This document shows, in pieces, positions 1 to 7,841 of a DNA stretch of 32,636 bases. The notes under the pieces are model-generated. The model searched no databases. It worked only from the letters and a program-made list of their open reading frames with translations, and was not told the origin of the DNA. A program made the translations under genes and the position numbers. Position 1 is the stretch's first letter. Each line of letters starts with the position of its first letter. The stretch is from Methanocorpusculum sp. MCE. GTDB taxonomy: Archaea; Halobacteriota; Methanomicrobia; Methanomicrobiales; Methanocorpusculaceae. The stretch is taken from contig NIZU01000055.1 in assembly GCA_003315675.1 (NCBI GenBank), positions 1-32,636 of the forward strand, in the 5' to 3' direction.

Positions 1-84
1 ACCAACGTCGGAGAGACGGTCGCCAAGTTTTTCATAACGTTCGTGATATGCCTGGTTGAGACCAAAGCTGCTGAAAGTCCCCAT
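1..84 (-). CDS. IS5-like transposase, N-terminal fragment (partial)
   Basis: The ATG lies at 84 on the minus strand and the frame runs off the window edge after 28 codons. The translation begins MGTFSSFGLNQAYHERYEKL, identical to the start of the transposase frame at 31466. This is the N-terminal part of an IS5-type DDE transposase. Only the beginning is visible, so it cannot be said whether this copy is intact or carries the same internal interruption as the right-hand copy. Confidence 0.7.
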   Translation of the reverse strand, partial: MGTFSSFGLNQAYHERYEKLGDRLSDVG

Positions 85-148
85 ACATACTACTCAACGT
101 ACGAAAAGAAAGTACTTTCTGTCGAAAAAAAGGTTGTTAGAAATTCTC
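1..148 (-). mobile_element. 5' end of an IS5-like insertion sequence, inverted copy (rest lies outside window)
   Basis: Bases 1-148 are the reverse complement of 31402-31549, the 5' end of the IS copy at the right side of the window. By eye I count one substitution (near 124) and no length change over 148 bases. The shared end is GGTTGTTAGAAATTCTC in this orientation (132-148). The element therefore points leftward and its remainder is outside the window. Such high identity suggests recent transposition or gene conversion (inference). Confidence 0.85.
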
Positions 149-166
149 GGGTTGTTAGAAATTCTC
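132..166. repeat. Tandem 17-bp copies of the IS terminal sequence
   Basis: GGTTGTTAGAAATTCTC occurs at 132-148 and again at 150-166, with one G between. The first copy is the IS end. The second lies just outside the part shared with the right-hand IS, where the end (31402-31418) is single. The second copy could be a target site resembling the IS end, or a scar of an earlier insertion. Confidence 0.8.
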
Positions 167-191
167 AACAGGTTAACCGGATCTCTTTTCC

Positions 192-217
192 CGAGGGCAA
201 CTATTTAACGGCCCTCG
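192..217 (+). promoter_or_regulatory. TATA-like promoter inside a 7-bp inverted repeat, upstream of nfeD
   Basis: CGAGGGC (192-198) and GCCCTCG (211-217) are perfect inverted arms. The 12-base spacer between them contains CTATTTAA, a plausible archaeal TATA box. Its centre is about 35 bases before the nfeD ATG (239), giving a predicted start of transcription near 229 and a short leader. A repeat surrounding a TATA box fits an operator or a DNA hairpin; that role is inferred. Confidence 0.4.
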
Positions 218-238
218 CCTATAAGTAGTATATCAGAT

Positions 239-703
239 ATGTTTGAATTACTCCTCAGCCCCACGGTATTACCCTGGGTTTTAATTGCTATCGGAGCCGC
301 GCTTCTGCTTATCGAAGCCAGTTCGCCCGGATTTTTCATGGCAGTTCCCGGAACCGCGATGATTTTCCTCGGTGTCATGGACTTCTTCTTCGGGTTAGAG
401 TTCCTTGCCTCCCCCCTGGGCATCACGCTGACCGTGCTTGCAGCGATTTTAGCTGCGGTCATCACGGTGTTTTTGTACAAAAAACTCTCTCCCGATCAGA
501 AACCCACTACCTCGGGTCAGGACTCGATCGTTGGAAAACCCGGTTTTGTTACTGTGGAAGTCGTCTCAGATTCCATATCCGGCAAAGTCGAGATCGACGG
601 TGTCGTATGGAGTGCAAAATGTACTGACGGGACCATCGCCCCCGGAACAAAAATCGAGGTGACCGCAGCAAGCGGGGTCCACCTCACAGTAAAAAAGGTT
701 TAA
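239..703 (+). CDS. NfeD-like membrane protein
   Basis: A 154-residue protein with two or three N-terminal hydrophobic segments (roughly residues 9-27, 35-50 and 58-78) followed by a soluble domain of about 60 residues. The soluble part has the small beta-barrel (OB-fold) look of NfeD C-termini: an IVGKPG start, then alternating short strands ending HLTVKKV. NfeD proteins pair with SPFH/stomatin-type proteins in the membrane, and a stomatin-like gene follows three bases downstream. This is the short NfeD form without the N-terminal ClpP-like serine protease domain. Its molecular role is unsettled; a part in membrane microdomain organisation is the usual proposal. The family call is fairly secure from the layout and the neighbour. 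Confidence 0.75.
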   Translation: MFELLLSPTVLPWVLIAIGAALLLIEASSPGFFMAVPGTAMIFLGVMDFFFGLEFLASPLGITLTVLAAILAAVITVFLYKKLSPDQKPTTSGQDSIVGKPGFVTVEVVSDSISGKVEIDGVVWSAKCTDGTIAPGTKIEVTAASGVHLTVKKV

Positions 704-706
704 TTT

Positions 707-1744
707 ATGGATGCATTTACGTTACTTGCAATAATTCTCGTTGTCATCATCCTTTTCCTGTTTGCAAAAGGTGTTGTCATCGTTCAGCCGTATCAGAAAG
801 GACTCGCCGTCCGTCTTGGAACCTACACGGGTCAGGTCAATCCGGGTTTCAAATGGGTCGTGCCGTTCATCACGACCGTGTATAAACTCGATCTCAGGAC
901 CCAGGTCATCGACGTTCCGTCCCAGGAAGTCATCACCAAAGATAACTCCCCGACCGATGTGGATGCGATCATTTATGTCCGCGTCATGGATCCGGAACGC
1001 GCCTTCTTCGAAGTATCGAACTACCGTCAGGCAACCGTAGCCCTTGCCCAGACAAGTCTTCGTGGCATTATCGGTGATATGGAGCTTGATGAAGTTCTCT
1101 ACAACCGTGATATGATCAACCGCAGACTTCGCGACATCCTCGATAAGGAAACCGACCAGTGGGGTGTCAAGATCGAGCGTGTCGAGATCAAGGAGGTCAA
1201 CCCGATCGGCGCCGTCAAACAGGCAATGACCGAACAGACCTCTGCGGAAAGAGAACGGCGTGCTGCGATCCTTCGTGCGGACGGAGAAAAGCGTGCTGCG
1301 ATCCTCAAAGCAGAAGGTCTCAGACAGAGTATGATTCTCGAAGCCGAGGGTGAACGTCAGAGTAAAATCCTTCGTGCAGAAGGAGAACGTCAGAGTAAAA
1401 TTCTTGAAGCCCAGGGAGAAGCCCAGGGTCTTCGGATCGTCTCGCTTGGTTCCCGCACGCTCGATAAACGTTCGATCACAGTCCTCTCCTTAAACACCAT
1501 GCAGAAGATGGCAGACGGTCAGGCAACGAAGATCATCTTCCCGTTCGAGCTTACGAACCTGGTCAAGCAGGGTGCAAAGTTCCTTGGCGGAGAAGAGCTT
1601 GCAGAAGGGGATTCAATCTCGGATATTGTTCTGGATGAGAGCATCTTAGGCGACCTCCCGGACAAGGAGGAGATCGCAAAGGCCGTTGAAGCGGTGAAAA
1701 ATGCAAGTGAACTTGCAAAAACACCGGAAGATATCGTCGACTGA
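707..1744 (+). CDS. SPFH/Band 7 (stomatin/prohibitin-like) membrane protein
   Basis: A 345-residue protein with one N-terminal membrane segment (about residues 5-25), then the SPFH domain. Typical stomatin features are visible: GLAVRLGTYTGQVNPGFKWV near residue 35, LDLRTQVIDVPSQEVITKDN, and YVRVMDPERAFFEVSNYRQA. After it comes a charged helical stretch (about residues 170-240) of repeated 11-12 residue units of the RQSKILEAEGE type, expected to form a coiled coil, then a short C-terminal region. SPFH proteins oligomerise on membranes and pair with NfeD, encoded just upstream with a 3-base gap, so one transcript is likely. A T-tract follows the stop. Confidence 0.9.
   Translation: MDAFTLLAIILVVIILFLFAKGVVIVQPYQKGLAVRLGTYTGQVNPGFKWVVPFITTVYKLDLRTQVIDVPSQEVITKDNSPTDVDAIIYVRVMDPERAFFEVSNYRQATVALAQTSLRGIIGDMELDEVLYNRDMINRRLRDILDKETDQWGVKIERVEIKEVNPIGAVKQAMTEQTSAERERRAAILRADGEKRAAILKAEGLRQSMILEAEGERQSKILRAEGERQSKILEAQGEAQGLRIVSLGSRTLDKRSITVLSLNTMQKMADGQATKIIFPFELTNLVKQGAKFLGGEELAEGDSISDIVLDESILGDLPDKEEIAKAVEAVKNASELAKTPEDIVD
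1352..1417 (+). repeat. 33-bp tandem repeat inside the SPFH gene
   Basis: Two nearly identical 33-base units begin at 1352 and 1385 (GAACGTCAGAGTAAAAT at each start). They encode consecutive 11-residue helical repeats. More diverged versions continue upstream. It is part of the coding sequence. Confidence 0.7.
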
Positions 1745-1753
1745 TATCTTTCC

Positions 1754-1760
1754 TTTTTTT
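1754..1760 (+). terminator. T-tract terminator after the nfeD-SPFH pair
   Basis: Seven T residues follow the SPFH stop codon by about 10 bases in a pyrimidine-rich context, as expected for archaeal intrinsic termination. No strong hairpin precedes it. Confidence 0.45.
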
Positions 1761-1837
1761 CGTATTCAATACTGCAGGGCCGGAATATGCATGCCCTGTC
1801 TGCCAATGAAAACTAACTTACCCCGATACGACCTACA

Positions 1838-1847
1838 GTAAATATAC
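1838..1847 (+). promoter_or_regulatory. TATA-like element upstream of the DUF432 gene
   Basis: GTAAATATAC sits about 20 bases before the predicted start codon and follows the T-tract that closes the previous operon. The spacing is somewhat short for a leadered transcript, so the exact transcription start is uncertain. Confidence 0.35.
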
Positions 1848-1864
1848 GTCCGAGGAGCATGAAC

Positions 1865-2692
1865 ATGGCATTGAAAATACTCCATTCCGGTGGTCGGAAG
1901 AAAGAAGAAGAGACCGTCACCTACGAGCACGATAACGGGAGCGATCTCAAGCAGTTTAGCTACGGCCGATTCCCGATCGACTATGCGGTCAACTTCGAAG
2001 GTCTTACCCTTGCCGTTGATCTGGACAGAGGCATGTATCATTACAGACGCGCGCGCGGGGACTGGAAAACCGACATCAACATCTCGGTAAACGGCGGCCA
2101 TATGCTCATCCATCCCGTCGAACCGCTCAATCTCCCCGACAACCTTACCGACTTCATGGAGATCAGATTCGATCCGATCAAGATCGAACCCTCGGGAATC
2201 TGCGTCATCTTCGTCACCATGCCGATTGAGATCGGTGTTTTTCTCGAGTCTCCAAGCGGTCCTACTGATGTCATCGACATCGTCTCCTATGTATATCCCA
2301 AATATTCTCTCTACGGCGGGGCGAACCGCGGTGTCGTTACCAGACTCAACGAAAGCAAGGTGTATTATTATCCGCCTGCGATGAAAAACTACGAGGCGGG
2401 TCTGCTGAAGCTCGAGATCGAAAACAGATCCGATGAATGGGCAACAGTCGGCAGGGCCGTTATCTTCCAGAAAGGGCTCTTCCTTTACTTTGATGAAAAT
2501 ATCGTCGCCGCTTCAGCCGAGATGAAGATCATCAGCCCGGACGTGGCGGTCGTCACGGGGGTCGATACACCGATCCGTCAGGGCATGACGCGGTCGAACC
2601 GGCTCTTTAAACCCCGCAATCTTTCGCCGTTCTATAATGTGACCGGCATGCTCAACAACACCGCTTATACGATGGATATGGGGCTGATCTGA
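1865..2692 (+). CDS. DUF432-family archaeal protein
   Basis: About 275 residues, soluble, rich in beta-strand-like segments, with no signal peptide or membrane segment. The layout resembles the archaeal DUF432 family (recognised from memory, no search). The start at 1865 is preferred over the ATG at 1859 because GAGGAG at 1852-1857 is seven bases away and directly abuts the upstream ATG. The mscS gene begins one base after its stop, so the two are surely cotranscribed. As I recall, DUF432 genes often sit beside MscS channels, suggesting an accessory or regulatory role in osmotic response. No catalytic motif is evident and the function is unknown. Confidence 0.6.
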   Translation: MALKILHSGGRKKEEETVTYEHDNGSDLKQFSYGRFPIDYAVNFEGLTLAVDLDRGMYHYRRARGDWKTDINISVNGGHMLIHPVEPLNLPDNLTDFMEIRFDPIKIEPSGICVIFVTMPIEIGVFLESPSGPTDVIDIVSYVYPKYSLYGGANRGVVTRLNESKVYYYPPAMKNYEAGLLKLEIENRSDEWATVGRAVIFQKGLFLYFDENIVAASAEMKIISPDVAVVTGVDTPIRQGMTRSNRLFKPRNLSPFYNVTGMLNNTAYTMDMGLI

Positions 2693-2693
2693 T

Positions 2694-3626
2694 ATGGCGG
2701 ACAACACCACCGACATCCTTGTCGGCAATGCATTTCTGGATACGCCGCTTTTTGGGGCGATCACCTACGGCAATCTGTTAGCGGCCATCCTTATCCTGGC
2801 CGGGACATATGTCGTGGCAAAAGTCCTTTCCGTCATTGTTATGCGGGTTCTTGCCGGAAAAGTCGAGGTAAAAAACAGTACGTTTCTCGCAAAGCTTGTT
2901 CGATGGTTAACCTACTTCATCGGTATCGTTGCGGCCAGTCCATTTCTGCACATAGACTTCTCCGGACTTATCGTCGCCGGCGGAATCCTGGCGTTTGCGA
3001 TCAGTTTTGCGTCACAAAGCACGCTTTCCAACTTCGTTGCCGGCGTCCTGCTGATGTTCGAGAGGCCGGTCGGAGTTGGCGACAATATCAGCGTGAACGG
3101 AACCGAAGGCTATGTCGAGGGCATAGGCATTTTGTCCACGACGATCCGTACCTACAGCGGTATCTTCGTCCGTATCCCGAATGAGTCGATGTTCACTTCC
3201 TATATCACGAATTATGTGGCCCATATCGCCCGCCGGTTCGATTACGCTATCGGAATCAGATACTCGGATGATGCGGATAAAGCAATCAAAGTCATCAAAG
3301 GCATCATCGAAAAGCATCCGTATGCCCTGAAAAATCCTGCCCCGTCGGTGTATGTGGACGAACTCGGCATCAACAGTATCAATTTAAAAGTCCGCATCTG
3401 GTGTCCGTCCGGATTCTGGTGGGATGTGAGGACTGATCTGTTGTGGAAGATTTTTCAAGCCCTGCGAAAAGCCGATATCGACATCCCGTTCCCGCAGCTG
3501 ACGCTTTGGTACTGCCAGGAACCGCCGAAACCTGCCAAGACGGGCAAGGGCAGCGGATTCACCCCGCAGGAAGTGCTTGGAAAAAGCGAGTCATCTCCGG
3601 AAAACGCCGTCAAGGTGATCAAATAA
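2694..3626 (+). CDS. MscS-family mechanosensitive ion channel
   Basis: A 310-residue membrane protein. Hydrophobic helices lie at about residues 22-45, 62-82 and 85-120. The last is the pore-lining type, rich in Gly and Ala (GGILAFAISFASQSTLSNFV), followed by the MscS beta-domain signature FERPVGVGDNISVNGTEGYV and RIPNESMFTSYITNY. A soluble alpha/beta C-terminal domain ends with PFPQLTLWY. MscS channels open on membrane tension and release solutes during hypo-osmotic shock. It is packed between the DUF432 gene (1-base gap) and the HEAT-repeat gene, which starts directly after its stop. Confidence 0.9.
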   Translation: MADNTTDILVGNAFLDTPLFGAITYGNLLAAILILAGTYVVAKVLSVIVMRVLAGKVEVKNSTFLAKLVRWLTYFIGIVAASPFLHIDFSGLIVAGGILAFAISFASQSTLSNFVAGVLLMFERPVGVGDNISVNGTEGYVEGIGILSTTIRTYSGIFVRIPNESMFTSYITNYVAHIARRFDYAIGIRYSDDADKAIKVIKGIIEKHPYALKNPAPSVYVDELGINSINLKVRIWCPSGFWWDVRTDLLWKIFQALRKADIDIPFPQLTLWYCQEPPKPAKTGKGSGFTPQEVLGKSESSPENAVKVIK

Positions 3627-4103
3627 ATGGATACGACGGAAGTAATTGCCCGGCTCTCTGCTGAGAATCTGGATCAGCGTCATGAGGCCGTTATGACCCT
3701 CGCGGCTCTGGGTAAAAACGATCCCGACAGGGTCGTTCCGGAGATCATCGCGGCACTGAAGACCGGGTCCCTGAATCTTCGCTGGTATCTCGGCCGCGCC
3801 CTGATCCGGATCGGCCCGTCCGTTATCCCCTTCCTTGTCGCTGCTTCGGAAAATGAGACGGACATGGCGGTCCAGAAGTATTACGGTGCGGTGTTTGCCG
3901 TATTCGGACCCGAGGCCGTATCAACGCTAGTAGGTCTTTTCTCGTCGAAAAATCCGACGACCCGGGGTATGGCGGCCGCCGCACTCGAAAAGATCGGCGA
4001 CGCCTCGCTCCCCTCGCTAAGTGAAGCTGCCAAAAGTCAGGACGCGATCATCAAAAGCTGTGCAATCCTGACGCTCGCAAAATTCCAAGTATACGATTAC
4101 TGA
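3627..4103 (+). CDS. Small HEAT-repeat (PBS lyase-type) protein
   Basis: A 158-residue, all-helical protein built of about five 30-residue helical hairpins. Recurrent patterns are visible: LDQRHEAVMTLAALGK, LRWYLGRALIRIGPSVIPFL, YYGAVFAVFGPEAVSTLVGL and RGMAAAALEKIGDASLPSL. These match short HEAT repeats of the PBS-lyase type, which act as protein-binding scaffolds. It starts immediately after mscS and ends three bases before polD, so it is probably translated from the same transcript. Its partner is unknown; a link to MscS/DUF432 or to the polymerase is only suggested by position. Confidence 0.75.
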   Translation: MDTTEVIARLSAENLDQRHEAVMTLAALGKNDPDRVVPEIIAALKTGSLNLRWYLGRALIRIGPSVIPFLVAASENETDMAVQKYYGAVFAVFGPEAVSTLVGLFSSKNPTTRGMAAAALEKIGDASLPSLSEAAKSQDAIIKSCAILTLAKFQVYDY

Positions 4104-4106
4104 TCC

Positions 4107-7100
4107 ATGGCGGAACTTGTAACCTCCCCTGCCTACCGGGCGTATCTCGACGATCTTATTGCCGGACTCGACCGGGCGATGGAAATTGCCAACAAGGCGA
4201 AGAGCGTCGGCGTTGATCCGCGGCCGTACGTGGAGGTTCCGATCGCGAGCGATCTTGCCGGAAGAGTGGAGGCTCTGCTGGGTTACAAAGGGGTGGCCGC
4301 AAAGATCCGGTATCTCGAGGACCGGATGTCCAGAGAAGAGGCCGCCCTCAAGATCGGCGATGCGTTCGTTGGAAAAGAGTTCGGTGAATCGACCCGCGAA
4401 GATATCCTCGATCATGCGATCCGTGCATCCATGGCCCTCCTGACCGAAGGTGTGGTCGCGGCGCCGACTGAAGGAATCGGGAAAGTCGCCGTTCGAAAAA
4501 ACGACGACGGGACCGAGTATCTCTCGATCTACTACGCAGGCCCGATCCGTTCCGCCGGAGGAACGGCCCAGGCGCTTTCAGTCCTCGTCGGCGATTATGT
4601 GCGCCGGCTGCTTGGGATCGACCGGTACAAACCCCGCGATGATGAGATCGAGCGGTATGTCGAGGAGATCAAGCAGTACAACAACATCCAGAGTATGCAG
4701 TATCTCCCAAAAGACGACGATATCCGTCTGATCATCAGAAACTGCCCGATATGCATCGACGGAGAACCGACCGAGCAGGAGGAGATCTCCGGATACCGGA
4801 ATCTGGAACGGGTCGAGACGAACGTCGTTAGGGGCGGCATGGGTCTTGTGATCGCCGAAGGTATCGGGCTCAAGGCCCCCAAGATCCAGAAAAACGTCGC
4901 GAAGATGAATCTCGACGGCTGGGAGTGGCTCGAAGAACTCATCAGCGGCAACACGCCTGCCCAGGAGGAGGAGGAAGAGCCGGGCATCCACCCAAAAGAC
5001 AAGTACATGCGGGATATGCTCGCCGGCCGGCCGTCGTTTTCGTATCCGATGCGGAAAGGCGGTTTCCGGTTCCGCCTCGGCAGGTGCAGAAATACGGGGC
5101 TTGCGACCTGCGGGTTCAACCCAGCGACCTTACACATCCTTGACGATTATCTCGCGGTAGGCACGCAGATGAAGGTCGAGCGGCCGGGCAAAGCCTGCGG
5201 TGTCGTGCCTTGCACCGACATCGAAGGGCCGACCGTTCGTCTGAAAAGCGGCGAGGTCCGCCGGATCGACACGCTTGATTCGGCGAACAAATACTACGAT
5301 CAGGTGGAATACATCCTCGACATCGGGGAGATCCTGATCTCGTTCGGCGAATTCATGGAAAACAACCATGTCCTCATGCCGCCGAGCTACTGCGAAGAGT
5401 GGTGGATCCAGGAGGGAGGTCCCCGGCATCCGAAGAACGAGGCCGAGGCGCTTTCCTTTGTTCCCGGAGGCGCCTATCTTCACCCGGATTATACCTGGTT
5501 CTGGGACAACTGTACCGAGGAGCAGCTCGTCTTTCTCTCGGACAAAGTTGCCGAAACCGGATCGTTCCGGGACAGGGTTTTGTACATCCGCGAAGACCCT
5601 GCAGTGAAAAAGGTCCTCGAAGAGCTGCTCGTGCCGCACACCGTGGAAGAGGGCTTTTACGTTCTGAGAACGCCTCTGGCTTTTATTATGGGGCTTGGTC
5701 TGACCGACACGCTTGCAAAGAGTCCTGCCTGGAAGACCCTTCCGCCGTTTTCGAACGGTCTCTCGATGGCGATGTCTCTCTCAGGTCTGAAGATGCGGTC
5801 GAAGGCCGGGACCCGGGTCGGAGGAAGGATGGGCCGGCCCGGAAAATCCGCTCCCCGAAAGATGAAGCCGCCGGTCCACGTGCTTTTCCCGATCGGCGAG
5901 TCGGGCGGGATGAAGCGTTCGATCGACAATGCGGCGAAGATCTGCAGTTCGGATTCGGAGGAGAACTTCCGCGGGACGTCGGTGACGACCGGCCAGGTCG
6001 AGGGCCTTATCCAGGTCCAGACCGGAGAACGCCGGTGTCCGAAGTGCGGCGCCGTGACCTTCAAGAGCCGGTGTTCCGACTGCGGCACCCATACGGACGC
6101 GGTCTACCGGTGCCCGCACTGTAATCAGCCGGGAGAGGAGGGACAGGAGTCGTGCCCGAAGTGCGGGGCGAATCTGGTCTGTTCGAAGGAGAGCATCGTG
6201 AGTCTGGGCCAGGAGTACGCCGCGGCTTTGCAGAATGTCGGGATGTCTCCTTCGTCGGCGCCGGAACTGAAAGGGGTCAGGGGTCTTATCTCGCGTGAAC
6301 GGGTGGTGGAACCTCTGGAGAAGGGTCTGCTTCGGGCGAAGAACAACATCTTCGTGTTTAGGGACGGGACGATCCGGTATGATATGATCGATCTGCCGCT
6401 GACGCATTTCAGGCCGGCTGAGGTGGATGTTTCGGTGGAAAAACTCCGGTCGATCGGCTATACGAAGGATATGCACGGAGCGGATCTGACGGATGCTTCC
6501 CAGCTGGTTGAGCTCCACCCGCAGGATATCATGGTCTCGGTGGACTGCGGGGAGTATCTGGTCCGGGTCGCGGCGTATGTGGATGAGCTTTTGGAAAAAG
6601 TGTACGGGATGGAGGCGTTTTATCACGTGAAAACGCCGGAGGATCTGGTGGGTCACCAGGTGATGGGTCTTGCGCCGCACACGAGTGCGGGCGTTCTCGC
6701 CCGGATCGTGGGGTTTACGAAAGCGAAGGCGGGATACGCTCATCCGTATTATCATGCGGCAAAAAGGCGAAACTGCGACGGGGATGAGGACTGCGTGATG
6801 CTTCTGATGGATGGTCTGCTGAACTTTTCGCGGTCGTTTCTGCCGAGCACCCGCGGCGGGGCGATGGATGCCCCGCTTGTTTTGACGACGACGCTGAATC
6901 CAAAGGAGGTGGATAAGGAGACGCTGAACGTGGATGTGATGCCCAGCTATCCGCTGGAAGTGTATACGGCGTGTCTGACCTACCGGCCGCCGAAGGAGGT
7001 CGGGAAGTTCGTGGATTATGTGGAGAAGCGGGTTGAGACGCCCGGCCAGTTCGAGGGTTTCTCCTTTACGCACGATACGACGGATATCTCCGAAGGGCCG

Positions 7101-7532
7101 ATCGATACGATGTATACGAACCCGATCCTGAAAGGAACTGCGGATAAGATCAAGGCGGAGCTGGGACTCGCTGACCGGATCCGTGCGGTGGATACGAACG
7201 ATCTTGCTGAAAGGATCATCAACAGTCATTTGATGCCGGATATGATCGGTAATCTGCGGTCGTTTTCCAAGCAGGCTTTTAGGTGTCCGAAGTGTAAGAC
7301 GAGCTACCGGCGTATTCCGGTTTCGGGGAAGTGTAATAAGTGCGGGGGGCCGGTGAAGGCGACGATGCATAAGGGGAACGTGACGAAGTATCTGGAGATC
7401 GCGAAATATATGGCGGAGCATTATACGCTTTCGGATTATACGAATCAGCGGATCCAGGTGACGGAGATGAATATCAATTCGACGTTCGGAGAAGAGGAGA
7501 AGGTTCAGATGGATCTGTCGGATTTCTTTTAG
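4107..7532 (+). CDS. polC: DNA polymerase D (PolII) large subunit DP2
   Basis: A 1141-residue protein of normal DP2 length, so no intein is present. DP2 is the catalytic subunit of the archaeal replicative polymerase D and works with the small exonuclease subunit DP1, which is not in this window. Visible features: the N-terminal DP2 region with YYAGPIRSAGGTAQALSVLV; a cluster of Cys pairs (CPKCG at 644, CPHC at 669 and further pairs) forming zinc ribbons; the acidic motif NCDGDED at 889-895, part of the double-psi-barrel active site; STRGGAMDAPLVLTT just after; and a C-terminal zinc module CPKCK...CNKCGGP from 1060. Such C-terminal modules mediate DP1 contact in the family. The ATG follows the HEAT gene by three bases. 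Confidence 0.97.
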   Translation: MAELVTSPAYRAYLDDLIAGLDRAMEIANKAKSVGVDPRPYVEVPIASDLAGRVEALLGYKGVAAKIRYLEDRMSREEAALKIGDAFVGKEFGESTREDILDHAIRASMALLTEGVVAAPTEGIGKVAVRKNDDGTEYLSIYYAGPIRSAGGTAQALSVLVGDYVRRLLGIDRYKPRDDEIERYVEEIKQYNNIQSMQYLPKDDDIRLIIRNCPICIDGEPTEQEEISGYRNLERVETNVVRGGMGLVIAEGIGLKAPKIQKNVAKMNLDGWEWLEELISGNTPAQEEEEEPGIHPKDKYMRDMLAGRPSFSYPMRKGGFRFRLGRCRNTGLATCGFNPATLHILDDYLAVGTQMKVERPGKACGVVPCTDIEGPTVRLKSGEVRRIDTLDSANKYYDQVEYILDIGEILISFGEFMENNHVLMPPSYCEEWWIQEGGPRHPKNEAEALSFVPGGAYLHPDYTWFWDNCTEEQLVFLSDKVAETGSFRDRVLYIREDPAVKKVLEELLVPHTVEEGFYVLRTPLAFIMGLGLTDTLAKSPAWKTLPPFSNGLSMAMSLSGLKMRSKAGTRVGGRMGRPGKSAPRKMKPPVHVLFPIGESGGMKRSIDNAAKICSSDSEENFRGTSVTTGQVEGLIQVQTGERRCPKCGAVTFKSRCSDCGTHTDAVYRCPHCNQPGEEGQESCPKCGANLVCSKESIVSLGQEYAAALQNVGMSPSSAPELKGVRGLISRERVVEPLEKGLLRAKNNIFVFRDGTIRYDMIDLPLTHFRPAEVDVSVEKLRSIGYTKDMHGADLTDASQLVELHPQDIMVSVDCGEYLVRVAAYVDELLEKVYGMEAFYHVKTPEDLVGHQVMGLAPHTSAGVLARIVGFTKAKAGYAHPYYHAAKRRNCDGDEDCVMLLMDGLLNFSRSFLPSTRGGAMDAPLVLTTTLNPKEVDKETLNVDVMPSYPLEVYTACLTYRPPKEVGKFVDYVEKRVETPGQFEGFSFTHDTTDISEGPIDTMYTNPILKGTADKIKAELGLADRIRAVDTNDLAERIINSHLMPDMIGNLRSFSKQAFRCPKCKTSYRRIPVSGKCNKCGGPVKATMHKGNVTKYLEIAKYMAEHYTLSDYTNQRIQVTEMNINSTFGEEEKVQMDLSDFF

Positions 7533-7579
7533 CGAAATATAGCTCTAGGGATACCTTCAAAAATATAATAGAGATTCTC

Positions 7580-7698
7580 ATGTTTTTCACGCAGGGTTGG
7601 TGAAGGTAACAACGCTGCAAAGAGTACGAGTGACAAATATGCTGGCTGCATTTTGTTATAATATCTATCAGGTGAAAACGATTCAAAACAGAGTGTAA
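7580..7698 (+). pseudogene. Transposase C-terminal fragment
   Basis: This encodes only the last ~39 residues of the IS5-type transposase (HAGLVKVTTLQRVRV-like part to the conserved AFCYNIYQ end). It has no start codon and no catalytic triad. It differs from the right-hand copy at three or so positions, consistent with an older, decayed remnant. Confidence 0.75.
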
Positions 7699-7715
7699 AT
7701 TAAAAAAAAAACGTC

Positions 7716-7744
7716 AAGGAATAATGGGTATTCTTCTTTTTTTT
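7716..7744 (+). terminator. Hairpin plus T-tract in the IS tail
   Basis: AAGGAATA, loop ATGGG, TATTCTT (one bulge), followed by about eight T residues. The same structure is at 32476-32503 in the other IS copy. It may also end the polC transcript that reads into this remnant. Confidence 0.5.
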
Positions 7745-7841
7745 GGGGGGGTGAGGGGGTATGGATGTAGCCAATCTTCCTTAAATCATGATTCGCGTTA
7801 AAAAATGGGTTGATAGATATTCTCCACTTTTTTTATTTCCC

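Larger units (their letters stand above)
7580..7778 (+). mobile_element. Remnant of an IS5-like element (3' end only)
   Basis: Bases 7580-7778 match 32339-32537, the 3' end of the IS at the right side of the window, with about four substitutions and a homopolymer-length difference. It holds the last 39 or so transposase codons, the stop (7696-7698), an 80-base tail with a hairpin and T-tract, a G-rich run and ATGGATGTAGCCAATCT. Similarity stops abruptly on both sides. The 309-base gap between polC and the AEC gene is mostly this remnant. Confidence 0.85.

Noticed and set aside
43..228. Plus-strand frame of 61 codons at the left edge
   Set aside because: It runs antisense through the IS transposase start and terminal repeats; no protein character.
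1352..1417. Short tandem repeat as a CRISPR-like array
   Set aside because: The 33-base units lie in the SPFH coding sequence, have no spacers and encode heptad-like repeats.
6033..6180. Possible intein or insertion in polD at the zinc-ribbon cluster
   Set aside because: The 1141-residue length and continuous family motifs match an intein-free DP2; no splice motifs are seen.
5781..7421. Long minus-strand frame of 546 codons opposite polD
   Set aside because: It is Arg/His-rich, a GC-bias shadow of the polD coding strand, with no promoter or family likeness.
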